Assembly (NCBI GenBank): GCA_035771175.1
Contig: CM069603.1
Location: 21,862,286 to 21,926,285 of the forward strand
Length of the DNA: 64,000 bases
Reading direction: 5' to 3'
Source: Paratinospora sagittata
Lineage: Eukaryota; Streptophyta; Magnoliopsida; Ranunculales; Menispermaceae
A model generated the notes under the pieces. The model saw only the letters and a program-made list of their open reading frames with translations. It did no database searches and had not been told where the DNA came from. Every line of letters begins with the position of its first letter. Position 1 is the first letter of the stretch. The position numbers were made by a program, and so were the translations under genes. Below are positions 51,002 through 63,965 of this stretch, in pieces.

Positions 51002-51866
51002 TTTTCAAAAATAAGGCTATCCAGCAATTTGCACGTCTTAGACTAAAATCTTATATTTCTAACGAGAAAAATGTGGGCACTTCTGCTTGCTCGATTTTTC
51101 TATTCCTTCACAGTTTTGCCAGGTTATCTTAATTGAAATATTCTCTAGTAACACCTAGATGATTCCCATTGTCTCGCACCCCCAAAAAACTTTAGATTGA
51201 ACAATGTTTTGAATTCAAATCATTTTTTAGTACTCTTGCTCTTTAACCTTCAACTTCAAATTTTATAAAACACTCATTCTCTGATTTTCAAAAATTCAAC
51301 ACGCACGATATTTGCAAGTTAGATTGAGCTTTTCGAAGAGTTTTTCAAGAGAAGAAAGTAATGATTCTTGCCTTTGCAAAAAAAGGCTTCGAATTGAATC
51401 AAAATTGCAATCTGTCTTGATGTTCAGCTAGTTCTTCATTTTATCCCTTGTGTGCCAAGATTTGCAAAGGCTATCCATTGTTTAAAACTCTAAGTATATG
51501 AAGTGGTCTCGGTAAGATAACACATCAAAGAGGAACACATCACCTGTTTTGCATCAAGAACACATCAAACAATAGCTTTCAAATTCTACAATGATCAAGC
51601 TCGAAGAACGAAGACATATCTCATGTCTAATGCATTAGTTTGATCTCTGGTGTGTAAGGTAACCCCTCGATCAATCTCAGCACTAAAACTCTGAAAATTG
51701 CAAAGTCTTCAAAATCACTTTCGATATAGTATTTCATTTTTACAAAAATGTTTTCCGAAAGGTTTTAATCATAATTTTAATGAGTTTTGAATTATTTAAA
51801 AGTGTTTAATCTTATATCAAAGTGTTTTGAGTCAATGAAATGGTTCTTTAGTGTCAAAATATTAAT
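51002..51866. repeat. Monomer 60, class S
   Basis: CCCC, GTGCCAAGATTTGCAAAGG, TTCAAATTC. The A-like tail (TCTCTGGTGTGTAAGG, TTTTTACAAA) recalls domain 1, but with GTTTAATC. Confidence 0.88.
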
Positions 51867-52730
51867 TTTTCAAAAATAAGGCTATCCAGCAATTTGCACG
51901 TCTTAGACTAAAATCTTATATTTCTAACGAGAAAAATGTGGGCACTTCTGCTTGCTCGATTTTTCTATTCCTTCACAGTTTTGCCAGGTTATCTTAATTG
52001 AAATATTCTCTAGTAACACCTAGATGATTCCCATTGTCTCGCACCCCCAAAAAACTTTAGATTGAACAATCTTTGAATTCAAATCATTTTTTAGTACTCT
52101 TGCTCTTTAACCTTCAACTTCAAATTTTATAAAACACTCATTCTCTGATTTTCAAAAATTCAACACGCACGATATTTGCAAGTTAGATTGAGCTTTTCGA
52201 AGAGTTTTTCAAGAGAAGAAAGTAATGATTCTTGCCTTTGCAAAAAAAGGCTTCGAATTGAATCAAAATTGCAATCTGTCTTGATGTTCAGCTAGTTCTT
52301 CATTTTATCCCTTGTGTGCTAAGATTTGCAGAGGCTATCCATTGTTTAAAACTCTAAGTATATGAAGTGGTCTCGGTAAGATAACACATCAAAGAGGAAC
52401 ACATCACCTATTTTGCATCAAGAACACATCAAACAATAGCTTTCGAATTCTACAATGATCAAACTCGAAGAACGAAGACATATCTCATGTCTAATGCATT
52501 AGTTTGATCTCTGGTGTGTAGGGTAACCGCTCGATCAATCTGAGCACTAAAACTCTTAAAATTGCAAAGTCTTCAAAATCACTTTCGATATAGTATTTCA
52601 TTTTTACAAAAATGTTTTCCGAAAGGTTTTAATCATAATTTTAATGAGTTTTCAATTATTTAAAAGTGTTTATTCTTATATCAAAGTGTTTTGAGTCAAT
52701 GAAATGGTTATTTAGTGTCAAAATATTAAT
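51867..52730. repeat. Monomer 61, class P
   Basis: P markers plus CAAACTCGAAG and GGTTATTTAG, shared with copy 63. Confidence 0.9.
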
Positions 52731-53595
52731 TTTTCAAAAATAAGGCTATCCAGCAATTGGCACGTCTTAGACTAAAATCTTATATTTCTAACGAGAAAAA
52801 TGTGGGCACTTCTGCTTGCTCGATTTTTCTATTCCTTCACAGTTTTGCCAGGTTATCTTAATTGAAATATTCTCTAGTAACACCTAGATGATTCCCATTG
52901 TCTCGCACGCCCAAAAAACTTTAGATTGAACAATGTTTTGAATTCAAATCATTTTGTAGTACTCTTGCTCTTTAACCTTCAACTTCAAATTTTATAAAAC
53001 ACTCATTCTCTGATTTTCAAAAATTCAACACGCACGATATTTGCAAGTTAGATTGAGCTTTTCGAAGAGTTTTTCAAGAGAAGAAAGTAATGATTCTTGC
53101 CTTTGCAAAAAAAGGCTTCGAATTGAATCAAAATTGCAATCTGTCTTGATGTTCAGCTAGTTCTTCATTTTATCCCTTGTGTGCCAAGATTTGCAAAGGC
53201 TATCCATTGTTTAAAACTCTAAGTATATGAAGTGGTCTCGGTAAGATAACACATCAAAGAGGAACACATCACCTGTTTTGCATCAAGAACACATCAAACA
53301 ATAGCTTTCAAATTCTACAATGATCAAGCTCGAAGAACGAAGACATATCTCATGTCTAATGCATTAGTTTGATCTCTGGTGTGTAAGGTAACCCCTCGAT
53401 CAATCTTAGCACTAAAACTCTGAAAATTGCAAAGTCTTCAAAATCACTTTCGATATAGTATTTCATTTTTACAAAAATGTTTTCCGAAAGGTTTTAATCA
53501 TAATTTTAATGAGTTTTGAATTATTTAAAAGTGTTTAATCTTATATCAAAGTGTTTTGAGTCAATGAAATGGTTCTTTAGTGTCAAAATATTAAT
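52731..53595. repeat. Monomer 62, class S'
   Basis: GCCC, g226 front with the S-type back (GCCAAG, GCAAAGG, TTCAAATTC) and CAATCTTAGC. Confidence 0.88.
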
Positions 53596-54459
53596 TTTTC
53601 AAAAATAAGGCTATCCAGCAATTTGCACGTCTTAGACTAAAATCTTATATTTCTAACGAGAAAAATGTGGGCACTTCTGCTTGCTCGATTTTTCTATTCC
53701 TTCACAGTTTTGCCAGGTTATCTTAATTGAAATATTCTCTAGTAACACCTAGATGATTCCCATTGTCTCGCACCCCCAAAAAACTTTAGATTGAACAATC
53801 TTTGAATTCAAATCATTTTTTAGTACTCTTGCTCTTTAACCTTCAACTTCAAATTTTATAAAACACTCATTCTCTGATTTTCAAAAATTCAACACGCACG
53901 ATATTTGCAAGTTAGATTGAGCTTTTCGAAGAGTTTTTCAAGAGAAGAAAGTAATGATTCTTGCCTTTGCAAAAAAAGGCTTCGAATTGAATCAAAATTG
54001 CAATCTGTCTTGATGTTCAGCTAGTTCTTCATTTTATCCCTTGTGTGCTAAGATTTGCAGAGGCTATCCATTGTTTAAAACTCTAAGTATATGAAGTGGT
54101 CTCGGTAAGATAACACATCAAAGAGGAACACATCACCTATTTTGCATCAAGAACACATCAAACAATAGCTTTCGAATTCTACAATGATCAAACTCGAAGA
54201 ACGAAGACATATCTCATGTCTAATGCATTAGTTTGATCTCTGGTGTGTAGGGTAACCGCTCGATCAATCTGAGCACTAAAACTCTTAAAATTGCAAAGTC
54301 TTCAAAATCACTTTCGATATAGTATTTCATTTTTACAAAAATGTTTTCCGAAAGGTTTTAATCATAATTTTAATGAGTTTTCAATTATTTAAAAGTGTTT
54401 ATTCTTATATCAAAGTGTTTTGAGTCAATGAAATGGTTATTTAGTGTCAAAATATTAAT
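53596..54459. repeat. Monomer 63, class P
   Basis: Counterpart of copy 61, 1729 bp downstream. Confidence 0.9.
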
Positions 54460-55323
54460 TTTTCAAAAATAAGGCTATCCAGCAATTGGCACGTCTTAGA
54501 CTAAAATCTTATATTTCTAACGAGAAAAATGTGGGCACTTCTGCTTGCTCGATTTTTCTATTCCTTCACAGTTTTGCCAGGTTATCTTAATTGAAATATT
54601 CTCTAGTAACACCTAGATGATTCCCATTGTCTCGCACGCCCAAAAAACTTTAGATTGAACAATGTTTTGAATTCAAATCATTTTGTAGTACTCTTGCTCT
54701 TTAACCTTCAACTTCAAATTTTATAAAACACTCATTCTCTGATTTTCAAAAATTCAACACGCACGATATTTGCAAGTTAGATTGAGCTTTTCGAAGAGTT
54801 TTTCAAGAGAAGAAAGTAATGATTCTTGCCTTTGCAAAAAAAGGCTTCGAATTGAACCAAAATTGCAATCTGTCTTGATGTTCAGCTAGTTCTTCATTTT
54901 ATCCCTTGTGTGCTAAGATTTGCAGAGGCTGTCCATTGTTTAAACTCTAAGTATATGAAGTGGTCTCGATAAGATAACACATCAAAAAGGAACACATCAC
55001 CTGTTTTGCATCAAGAACACATCAAACAATAGCTTTCGAATTCTACAAAGATCAAGCTCGAAGAACGAAGACATATCTCATGTCTAATGCATTAGTTTGA
55101 TCTTTGGTGTGTAGGATAACCGCTCGATCACTCTCAGCACTAAAACTCTGAAAATTGCAAAGTCTTCAAAATCACTTTCGATATAGTATTTCATTTTGAA
55201 AAAAATGTTTTCTGAAAGGTTTTAATCATAATTTTAATGAGTTTTGAATTATTTAAAAGTGTTTAATCTTATATCAAAGTGTTTTGAGTCAATGAAATGG
55301 TTCTTTAGTGTCAAAATATTAAT
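54460..55323. repeat. Monomer 64, class M
   Basis: GAACC, GGCTGTCC, GTAGGATAACC, 7-A run. Confidence 0.9.
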
Positions 55324-56187
55324 TTTTCAAAAATAAGGCTATCCAGCAATTTGCACGTCTTAGACTAAAATCTTATATTTCTAACGAGAAAAATGTGGGC
55401 ACTTCTGCTTGCTCGATTTTTCTATTCCTTCACAGTTTTGCCAGGTTATCTTAATTGAAATATTCTTTAGTAACACCTAGATGATTCCCATTGTCTCGCA
55501 CCCCCAAAAAACTTTAGATTGAACAATCTTTGAATTCAAATCATTTTTTAGTACTCTTGCTCTTTAACCTTCAACTTCAAATTTTATAAAACACTCATTC
55601 TCTGATTTTCAAAAATTCAACACGAACGATATTTGCAAGTTAGATTGAGCTTTTCGTAGAGTTTTTCAAGAGAAGAAAGTAATGATTCTTGCCTTTGCAA
55701 AAAAAGGCTTCGAATTGAATCAAAATTGCAATCTGTCTTGATGTTCAGCTAGTTCTTCATTTTATCCCTTGTGTGCTAAGATTTGCAGAGGCTATCATTG
55801 TTTAAAACTCTAAGTATATGAAGTAGTCTCGGTAAGATAACACATCAAAAAGGGACACATCACCTGTTTTACATCAAGAACACATCAAACAATAGCTTTC
55901 GAATTCTACAAAGATCAAGCTCGAAGAACGAAGACATATCTCATGTCTAATGCATTAGTTTGATCTTTGGTGTGTAGGGTAACCCCTCGATCAATCTCAG
56001 CACTAAAACTCTGAAAATTGCAAAGTCTTCAAAATCACTTTCGGTATAGTATTTAATTTTGAAAAAAATTATTTTCTGAAAGCTTTTATTCATAATTTTA
56101 ATGAGTTTTGAATTATTTAAAAGTGTTTAATCTTATATCAAAGTGTTTTGAGTCAATGAAATGGTTCTTTAGTGTCAAAATATTAAT
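55324..56187. repeat. Monomer 65, class Q
   Basis: Counterpart of copy 56; no difference noticed. Confidence 0.9.
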
Positions 56188-57052
56188 TTTTCAAAAATAA
56201 GGCTATCCAGCAATTGGCACGTCTTAGACTAAAATCTGATATTTCTAACGAGAAAAATGTGGGCACTTCTGCTTGCTCGATTTTTCTATTCCTTCACAGT
56301 TTTGCCAGGTTATCTTAATTGAAATATTCTCTAGTAACACCTAGATGATTCCCATTATCTCGCACGCCCAAAAAACTTTAGATTGAACAATGTTTTGAAC
56401 TCAAATCATTTTGTAGTACTCTTGCTCTTTAACCTTCAACTTCAAATTTAATAAAGCACTCATTCTCTGATTTTCAAAAATACAACACGCACGATATTTG
56501 CAAGTTAGATTGAGCTTTTCGAAGAGTTTTTCAAGAGAAGAAAGTAATGTTTCTTGCCTTTGCAAAAAAAGGCTTCGAATTGAATCAAAATTGCAATCTG
56601 TCTTGATGTTCAGCTAGTTCTTCATTTTATCCCTTGTGTGCTAAGATTTGCAGAGGCTATCCATTGTTTAAACTCTAAGTATATGAAGTGGTCTCGATAA
56701 GATAACACATCAAAAAGGAACACATCACCTGTTTTGCATCAAGAACACATCAAACAATAGCTTTCGAATTCTACAAAGATCAAGCTCGAAGAACGAAGAC
56801 ATATCTCATGTCTAATGCATTAGTTTGATCTTTGGTGTGTAGGGTAACCCCTCGATCAATCTCAGCACTAAAACTCTGAAAATTGCAAATTCTTCAAAAT
56901 CACTTTCGGTATAGTATTTCATTTTGAAAAAAATTATTTTCTGAAAGCTTTTAATCATAATTTTAATGAGTTTTGAATTATTTAAAAGTGTTTAATCTTA
57001 TATCAAAGTGTTTTGAGTCAATGAAATGGTTCTTTAGTGTCAAAATATTAAT
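56188..57052. repeat. Monomer 66, class O''
   Basis: Counterpart of copy 57, with private ATGTTTCTT. Confidence 0.9.
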
Positions 57053-57916
57053 TTTTCAAAAATAAGGCTATCCAGCAATTGGCACGTCTTAGACTAAAAT
57101 CTGATATTTCTAACGAGAAAAACGTGGGCACTTCTGCTTGCTCGATTTTTCTATTCCTTCACAGTTTTGCCAGGTTATCTTAATTGAAATATTCTCTAGT
57201 AACACCTAGATGATTCCCATTGTCTCGCACGCCCAAAAAACTTTAGATTGAACAATGTTTTGAATTCAAATCATTTTGTAGTACTCTTGCTCTTTAACCT
57301 TCAACTTCAAATTTAATAAAACACTCATTCTCTGATTTTCAAAAATACAACACGCACGATATTTGCAAGTTAGATTGAGCTTTTCGAAGAGTTTTTCAAG
57401 AGAAGAAAGTAATGATTCTTGCCTTTGCAAAAAAAGGCTTCGAATTGAATCAAAATGCAATCTGTCTTGATGTTCAGCTAGTTCTTCATTTTATCCCTTG
57501 TGTGCTAAGATTTGCAGAGGCTCTCCATTGTTTAAAATCTAAGTATATGAAGTGGTCTCGATAAGATAACACATCAAAAAGGAACACATCACCTGTTTTG
57601 CATCAAGAACACATCAAACAATAGCTTTCAAATTCTACAAAGATCAAGCTCAAAGAACGAAGACATATCTCGTGTCTAATGCATTAGTTTGATCTTTGGT
57701 GTGTAGGGTAACCGCTCGATCACTCTCAGCACTAAAACTCTGAAAATTGCAAAGTCTTCAAAATCACTTTCGATATAGTATTTCATTTTGAAAAAAAATG
57801 TTTTCCGAAAGGTTTTAATCATAATTTTAATGAGTTTTGAATTATTTAAAAGTGTTTAATCTTATATCAAAGTGTTTTGAGTCAATGAAATGGTTCTTTA
57901 GTGTCAAAATATTAAT
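57053..57916. repeat. Monomer 67, mosaic class R'
   Basis: R front and middle (AACGTGGGC, TTAAAATCT, TTCAAATTC, CTCAAAGAAC), but CAATGTTTTG and g226 as in its neighbours. One T is lost in CAAAATGCAATC, and the tail is 8 A followed by TGTTTTCCG. Confidence 0.88.
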
Positions 57917-58781
57917 TTTTCAAAAATAAGGCTATCCAGCAATTTGCACGTCTTAGACTAAAATCTTATATTTCTAACGAGAAAAATGTGGGCACTTCTG
58001 CTTGCTCGATTTTTCTATTCCTTCACAGTTTTGCCAGGTTATCTTAATTGAAATATTCTCTAGTAACACCTAGATGATTCCCATTGTCTCGCACCCCCAA
58101 AAAACTTTAGATTGAACAATGTTTTGAATTCAAACCATTTTTTAGTACTCTTGCTCTTTAACCTTCAACTTCAAATTTTATAAAACACTCATTCTCTGAT
58201 TTTCAAAAATTCAACACGCACGATATTTGCAAGTTAGATTGAGCTTTTCGAAGAGTTTTTCAAGAGAAGAAAGTAATGATTCTTGCCTTTGCAAAAAAAG
58301 GCTTCGAATTGAATCAAAATTGCAATCTGTCTTGATGTTCAGCTAGTTCTTCATTTTATCCCTTGTGTGCCAAGATTTGCAAAGGCTATCCATTGTTTAA
58401 AACTCTAAGTATATGAAGTGGTCTCGGTAAGATAACACATCAAAGAGGAACACATCACCTGTTTTGCATCAAGAACACATCAAACAATAGCTTTCAAATT
58501 CTACAATGATCAAGCTCGAAGAACGAAGACATATCTCATGTCTAATGCATTAGTTTGATCTCTGGTGTGTAAGGTAACCCCTCGATCAATCTTAGCACTA
58601 AAACTCTGAAAATTGCAAAGTCTTCAAAATCACTTTCGATATAGTATTTCATTTTTACAAAAATGTTTTCCGAAAGGTTTTAATCATAATTTTAATGAGT
58701 TTTGAATTATTTAAAAGTGTTTAATCTTATATCAAAGTGTTTTGAGTCAATGAAATGGTTCTTTAGTGTCAAAATATTAAT
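57917..58781. repeat. Monomer 68, class S
   Basis: S markers with CAATCTTAGC. Private TTCAAACCATT. Confidence 0.88.
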
Positions 58782-59646
58782 TTTTCAAAAATAAGGCTAT
58801 CCAGCAATTTGCACGTCTTAGACTAAAATCTTATATTTCTAACGAGAAAAATGTGGGCACTTCTGCTTGCTCGATTTTTCTATTCCTTCACAGTTTTGCC
58901 AGGTTATCTTAATTGAAATATTCTCTAGTAACACCTAGATGATTCCCATTGTCTCGCACGCCCAAAAAACTTTAGATTGAACAATGTTTTGAATTCAAAT
59001 CATTTTGTACTACTCTTGCTCTTTAAACTTCAACTTCAAATTTTATAAAACACTTATTCTCTGATTTTCAAAAATTCAACACGAACGATATTTGCAAGTT
59101 AGATTGAGCTTTTCGTAGAGTTTTTCAAGAGAAGAAAGTAATGATTCTTGCCTTTGCAAAAAAAGGCTTCGAATTGAATCAAAATTGCAATCTGTCTTGA
59201 TGTTCAGCTAGTTCTTCATTTTATCCCTTGTGTGCTAAGATTTGCAGAGGCTATCATTGTTTAAAACTCTAAGTATATGAAGTAGTCTCGGTAAGATAAC
59301 ACATCAAAAAGGGACACATCACCTGTTTTACATCAAGAACACATCAAACAATAGCTTTCGAATTCTACAAAGATCAAGCTCGAAGAACGAAGACATATCT
59401 CATGTCTAATGCATTAGTTTGATCTTTGGTGTGTAGGGTAACCCCTCGATCAATCTCAGCACTAAAACTCTGAAAATTGCAAAGTCTTCAAAATCACTTT
59501 CGGTATAGTAGTTCATTTTGAAAAAAATTATTTTCTGAAAGCTTTTATTCATAATTTTAATGAGTTTTGAATTATTTAAAAGTGTTTAATCTTATATCAA
59601 AGTGTTTTGAGTCAATGAAATGGTTCTTTAGTGTCAAAATATTAAT
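58782..59646. repeat. Monomer 69, class Q' (divergent)
   Basis: Q-type middle (CACGAACG, CGTAGAG, CTATCATTG) with GCCC front. Private TGTACTACTC, TTTAAACTTC, CACTTATTC and TAGTAGTTCATT. Confidence 0.88.
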
Positions 59647-60510
59647 TTTTCAAAAATAAGGCTATCCAGCAATTGGCACGTCTTAGACTAAAATCTGATA
59701 TTTCTAACGAGAAAAATGTGGGCACTTCTGCTTGCTCGATTTTTCTATTCCTTCACAGTTTTGCCAGGTTATCTTAATTGAAATATTCTCTAGTAACACC
59801 TAGATGATTCCCATTGTCTCGCACGCCCAAAAAACTTTAGATTGAACAATGTTTTGAACTCAAATCATTTTGCAGTACTCTTGCTCTTTAACCTTCAACT
59901 TCAAATTTAATAAAACACTCATTCTCTGATTTTCAAAAATACAACACGCACGATATTTGCAAGTTAGATTGAGCTTTTCGAAGAGTTTTTCAAGAGAAGA
60001 AAGTAATGATTCTTGCCATTGCAAACAAAGGCTTCGAATTGAATAAAAATTGCAATCTGTCTTGATGTTCAGCTAGTTCTTCATTTTATCCCTTGTGTGC
60101 TAAGATTTGCAGAGGCTATCCATTGTTTAAACTCTAAGTATATGAAGTGGTCTCGATAAGATAACACATCAAAAAGGAACACATCACCTGTTTTGCATCA
60201 AGAACACATCAAACAATTGCTTTCGAATTCTACAAAGATCAAGCTCGAAGAACGAAGACATATCTCATGTCTAATGCATTAGTTTGATCTTTGGTCTGTA
60301 GGCTAACCGCTCGATCACTCTCAGCACTAAAACTCTGAAAATTGCAAAGTCTTCAAAATCACTTTCGATATAGTATTTCATTTTGAAAAAAATGTTTTCT
60401 GAAAGGTTTTAATCATAATTTTAATGAGTTTTGAATTATTTAAAAGTGTTTAATCTTATATCAAAGTGTTTTGAGTCAATGAAATGGTTCTTTAGTGTCA
60501 AAATATTAAT
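59647..60510. repeat. Monomer 70, class O* (divergent)
   Basis: O front (GAACTC) with private TGCAGTACTC, TTGCCATTGCAAACAAAGG, GAATAAAAATT, ACAATTGCTTTC and GGTCTGTAGGCTAACC. Confidence 0.88.
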
Positions 60511-61374
60511 TTTTCAAAAATAAGGCTATCCAACAATTTGCACGTCTTAGACTAAAATCTTATATTTCTAACGAGAAAAATGTGGGCACTTCTGCTTGCT
60601 CGATTTTTCTATTCCTTCACAGTTTTGCCAGGTTATCTTAATTGAAATATTCTCTAGTAACACCTAGATGATTCCCATTGTCTCGCACCCCCAAAAAACT
60701 TTAGATTGAACAATCTTTGAATTCAAATCATTTTTTAGTACTCTTGCTCTTTAACCTTCAACTTCAAATTTTATAAAACACTCATTCTCTGATTTTCAAA
60801 AATTCAACACGCACGATATTTGCAAGTTAGATTGAGCTTTTCGAAGAGTTTTTCAAGAGAAGAAAGTAATGATTCTTGCCTTTGCAAAAAAAGGCTTCGA
60901 ATTGAATCAAAATTGCCATCTGTCTTGATGTTCAGCTAGTTCTTCATTTTATCCCTTGTGTGCTAAGATTTGCAGAGGCTATCCATTGTTTAAAACTCTA
61001 AGTATATGAAGTGGTCTCGGTAAGATAACACATCAAAGAGGAACACATCACCTGTTTTGCATCAAGAACACATCAAACAATAGCTTTCGAATTCTACAAT
61101 GATCAAGCTCGAAGAACGAAGACATATCTCATGTCTAATGCATTAGTTTGATCTCTGGTGTGTAGGGTAACCGCTCGATCAATCTGAGCACTAAAACTCT
61201 GAAAATTGCAAAGTCTTCAAAATCACTTTCGATATAGTATTTCATTTTTACAAAAATGTTTTCCGAAAGGTTTTAATCATAATTTTAATGAGTTTTGAAT
61301 TATTTAAAAGTGTTTATTCTTATATCAAAGTTGTTTGAGTCAATGAAATGGTTCTTTAGTGTCAAAATATTAAT
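60511..61374. repeat. Monomer 71, class L* (divergent)
   Basis: CCCC, CAATCTTTG and A/L-like tail. Private CCAACAATTTG, TTGCCATCTG and AAAGTTGTTTGAG. Confidence 0.88.
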
Positions 61375-62238
61375 TTTTCAAAAATAAGGCTATCCAGCAA
61401 TTGGCACGTCTTAGACTAAAATCTTATATTTCTAACGAGAAAAATGTGGGCACTTCTGCTTGCTCGATTTTTCTATTCCTTCACAGTTTTGCCAGGTTAT
61501 CTTAATTGAAATATTCTCTAGTAACACCTAGATGATTCCCATTGTCTCGCACGCCCAAAAAACTTTAGATTGAACATTGTTTTGAATTCAAATCATTTTG
61601 TAGTACTCTTGCTCTTTAACCTTCAACTTCAAATTTTATAAAACACTCATTCTCTGATTTTCAAAAATTCAACACGCACGATATTTGCAAGTTAGATTGA
61701 GCTTTTCGAAGAGTTTTTCAAGAGAAGAAAGTAATGATTTTTGCCTTTGCAAAAAAAGGCTTCGAATTGAACCAAAATTGCAATCTGTCTTGATGTTCAG
61801 CTAGTTCTTCATTTTATCCCTTGTGTGCTAAGATTTGCAGAGGCTGTCCATTGTTTAAACTCTAAGTATATGAAGTGGTCTCGATAAGATAACACATCAA
61901 AAAGGAACACATCACCTGTTTTGCATCAAGAACACATCAAACAATAGCTTTCGAATTCTACAAAGATCAAGCTCGAAGAACGAAGACATATCTCACGTCT
62001 AATGCATTAGTTTGATCTTTGGTGTGTAGGATAACCGCTCGATCACTCTCAGCACTAAAACTCTGAAAATTGCAAAGTCTTCAAAATCACTTTCGATATA
62101 GTATTTCATTTTGAAAAAAATGTTTTCTGAAAGGTTTTAATCATAATTTTAATGAGTTTTGAATTATTTAAAAGTGTTTAATCTTATATCAAAGTGTTTT
62201 GAGTCAATGAAATGGTTCTTTAGTGTCAAAATATTAAT
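61375..62238. repeat. Monomer 72, class M
   Basis: M markers with private GAACATTG, ATGATTTTTGCC and CTCACGTC. Confidence 0.9.
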
Positions 62239-63101
62239 TTTTCAAAAATAAGGCTATCCAGCAATTTGCACGTCTTAGACTAAAATCTTATATTTCTAAC
62301 GAGAAAAATGTGGGCACTTCTGCTTGCTCGATTTTTCTATTCCTTCACAGTTTTGCCAGGTTATCTTAATTGAAATATTCTCTAGTAACACCTAGATGAT
62401 TCCCATTGTCTCGCACCCCCAAAAAACTTTAGATTGAACAATCTTTGAATTCAAATCATTTTTTAGTACTCTTGCTCTTTAACCTTCAACTTCAAATTTA
62501 ATAAAACACTCATTCTCTGATTTTCAAAAATACAACACGCACGATATTTGCAAGTTAGATTGAGCTTTTCGAAGAGTTTTTCAAGAGAAGAAAGTAATGA
62601 TTCTTGCCTTTGCAAAAAAAGGCTTCGAATTGAATCAAAATTGCAATCTGTCTTGATGTTCAGCTAGTTCTTCATTTTATCCCTTGTGTGCTAAGATTTG
62701 CAGAGGCTCTCCATTGTTTAAAATCTAAGTATATGAAGTGGTCTCGATAAGATAACACATCAAAAAGGAACACATCACCTGTTTTGCATCAAGAACACAT
62801 CAAACAATAGCTTTCAAATTCTACAAAGATCAAGCTCAAAGAACGAAGACATATCTCGTGTCTAATGCATTAGTTTGATCTTTGGTGTGTAGGGTAACCG
62901 CTCGATCACTCTCAGCACTAAAACTCTGAAAATTGCAAAGTCTTCAAAATCACTTTCGATATAGTATTTCATTTTGAAAAAAATGTTTTCTGAAAGGTTT
63001 TAATCATAATTTTAATGAGTTTTGAATTATTTAAAAGTGTTTAATCTTATATCAAAGTGTTTTGAGTCAATGAAATGGTTTTTTAGTGTCAAAATATTAA
63101 T
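62239..63101. repeat. Monomer 73, class R*
   Basis: CCCC front with CAATCTTTG, AATAAAA, TTAAAATCT, TTCAAATTC, CTCAAAGAAC. Private GGTTTTTTAG. Confidence 0.88.
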
Positions 63102-63965
63102 TTTTCAAAAATAAGGCTATCCAGCAATTGGCACGTCTTAGACTAAAATCTTATATTTCTAACGAGAAAAATGTGGGCACTTCTGCTTGCTCGATTTTTC
63201 TATTCCTTCACAGTTTTGCCAGGTTATCTTAATTGAAATATTCTCTAGTAACACCTAGATGATTCCCATTGTCTCGCACGCCCAAAAAACTTTAGATTGA
63301 ACAATGTTTTGAATTCAAATCATTTTGTAGTACTCTTGCTCTTTAACCTTCAACTTCAAATTTTATAAAACACTCATTCTCTGATTTTCAAAAATTCAAC
63401 ACGCACGATATTTGCAAGTTAGATTGAGCTTTTCGAAGAGTTTTTCAAGAGAAGAAAGTAATGATTCTTGCCTTTGCAAAAAAAGGCTTCGAATTGAACC
63501 AAAATTGCAATCTGTCTTGATGTTCAGCTAGTTCTTCATTTTATCCCTTGTGTGCTAAGATTTGCAGAGGCTATCCATTGTTTAAACTCTAAGTAGATGA
63601 AGTGGTCTCGATAAGATAACACATCAAAAAGGAACACATCACCTGTTTTGCATCAAGAACACATCAAACAATAGCTTTCGAATTCTACAAAGATCAAGCT
63701 CGAAGAACGAAGACATATCTCATGTCTAATGCATTAGTTTGATCTTTGGTGTGTAGGGTAACCGCTCGATCACTCTCAGCACTAAAACTCTGAAAATTGC
63801 AAAGTCTTCAAAATCACTTTCGATTTAGTATTTCATTTTGAAAAAAATGTTTTCTGAAAGGTTTTAATCATATTTTTAATGAGTTTTGAATTATTTAAAA
63901 GTGTTTAATCTTATATCAAAGTGTTTTGAGTCAATGAAATGGTTCTTTAGTGTCAAAATATTAAT
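63102..63965. repeat. Monomer 74, class M*
   Basis: GAACC, but GGCTATCC and GTAGGGTAACC. Private AAGTAGATG, CGATTTAG and CATATTTTTAAT. Confidence 0.88.

Larger units (their letters stand above)
53596..57916. repeat. Domain 3 long repeat, right copy (P M Q O'' R')
   Basis: Copies 63-67. Differences from the left copy: CAAACTCGAAG and GGTTATTTAG in P, a 7-A instead of 6-A run in M, ATGTTTCTT in O'', and mosaic changes in R'. Confidence 0.88.

Noticed and set aside
57266..57460. 64-residue minus-strand open frame
   Set aside because: It is created by one lost T in copy 67 and starts at TTG; a private lesion, not a conserved gene.
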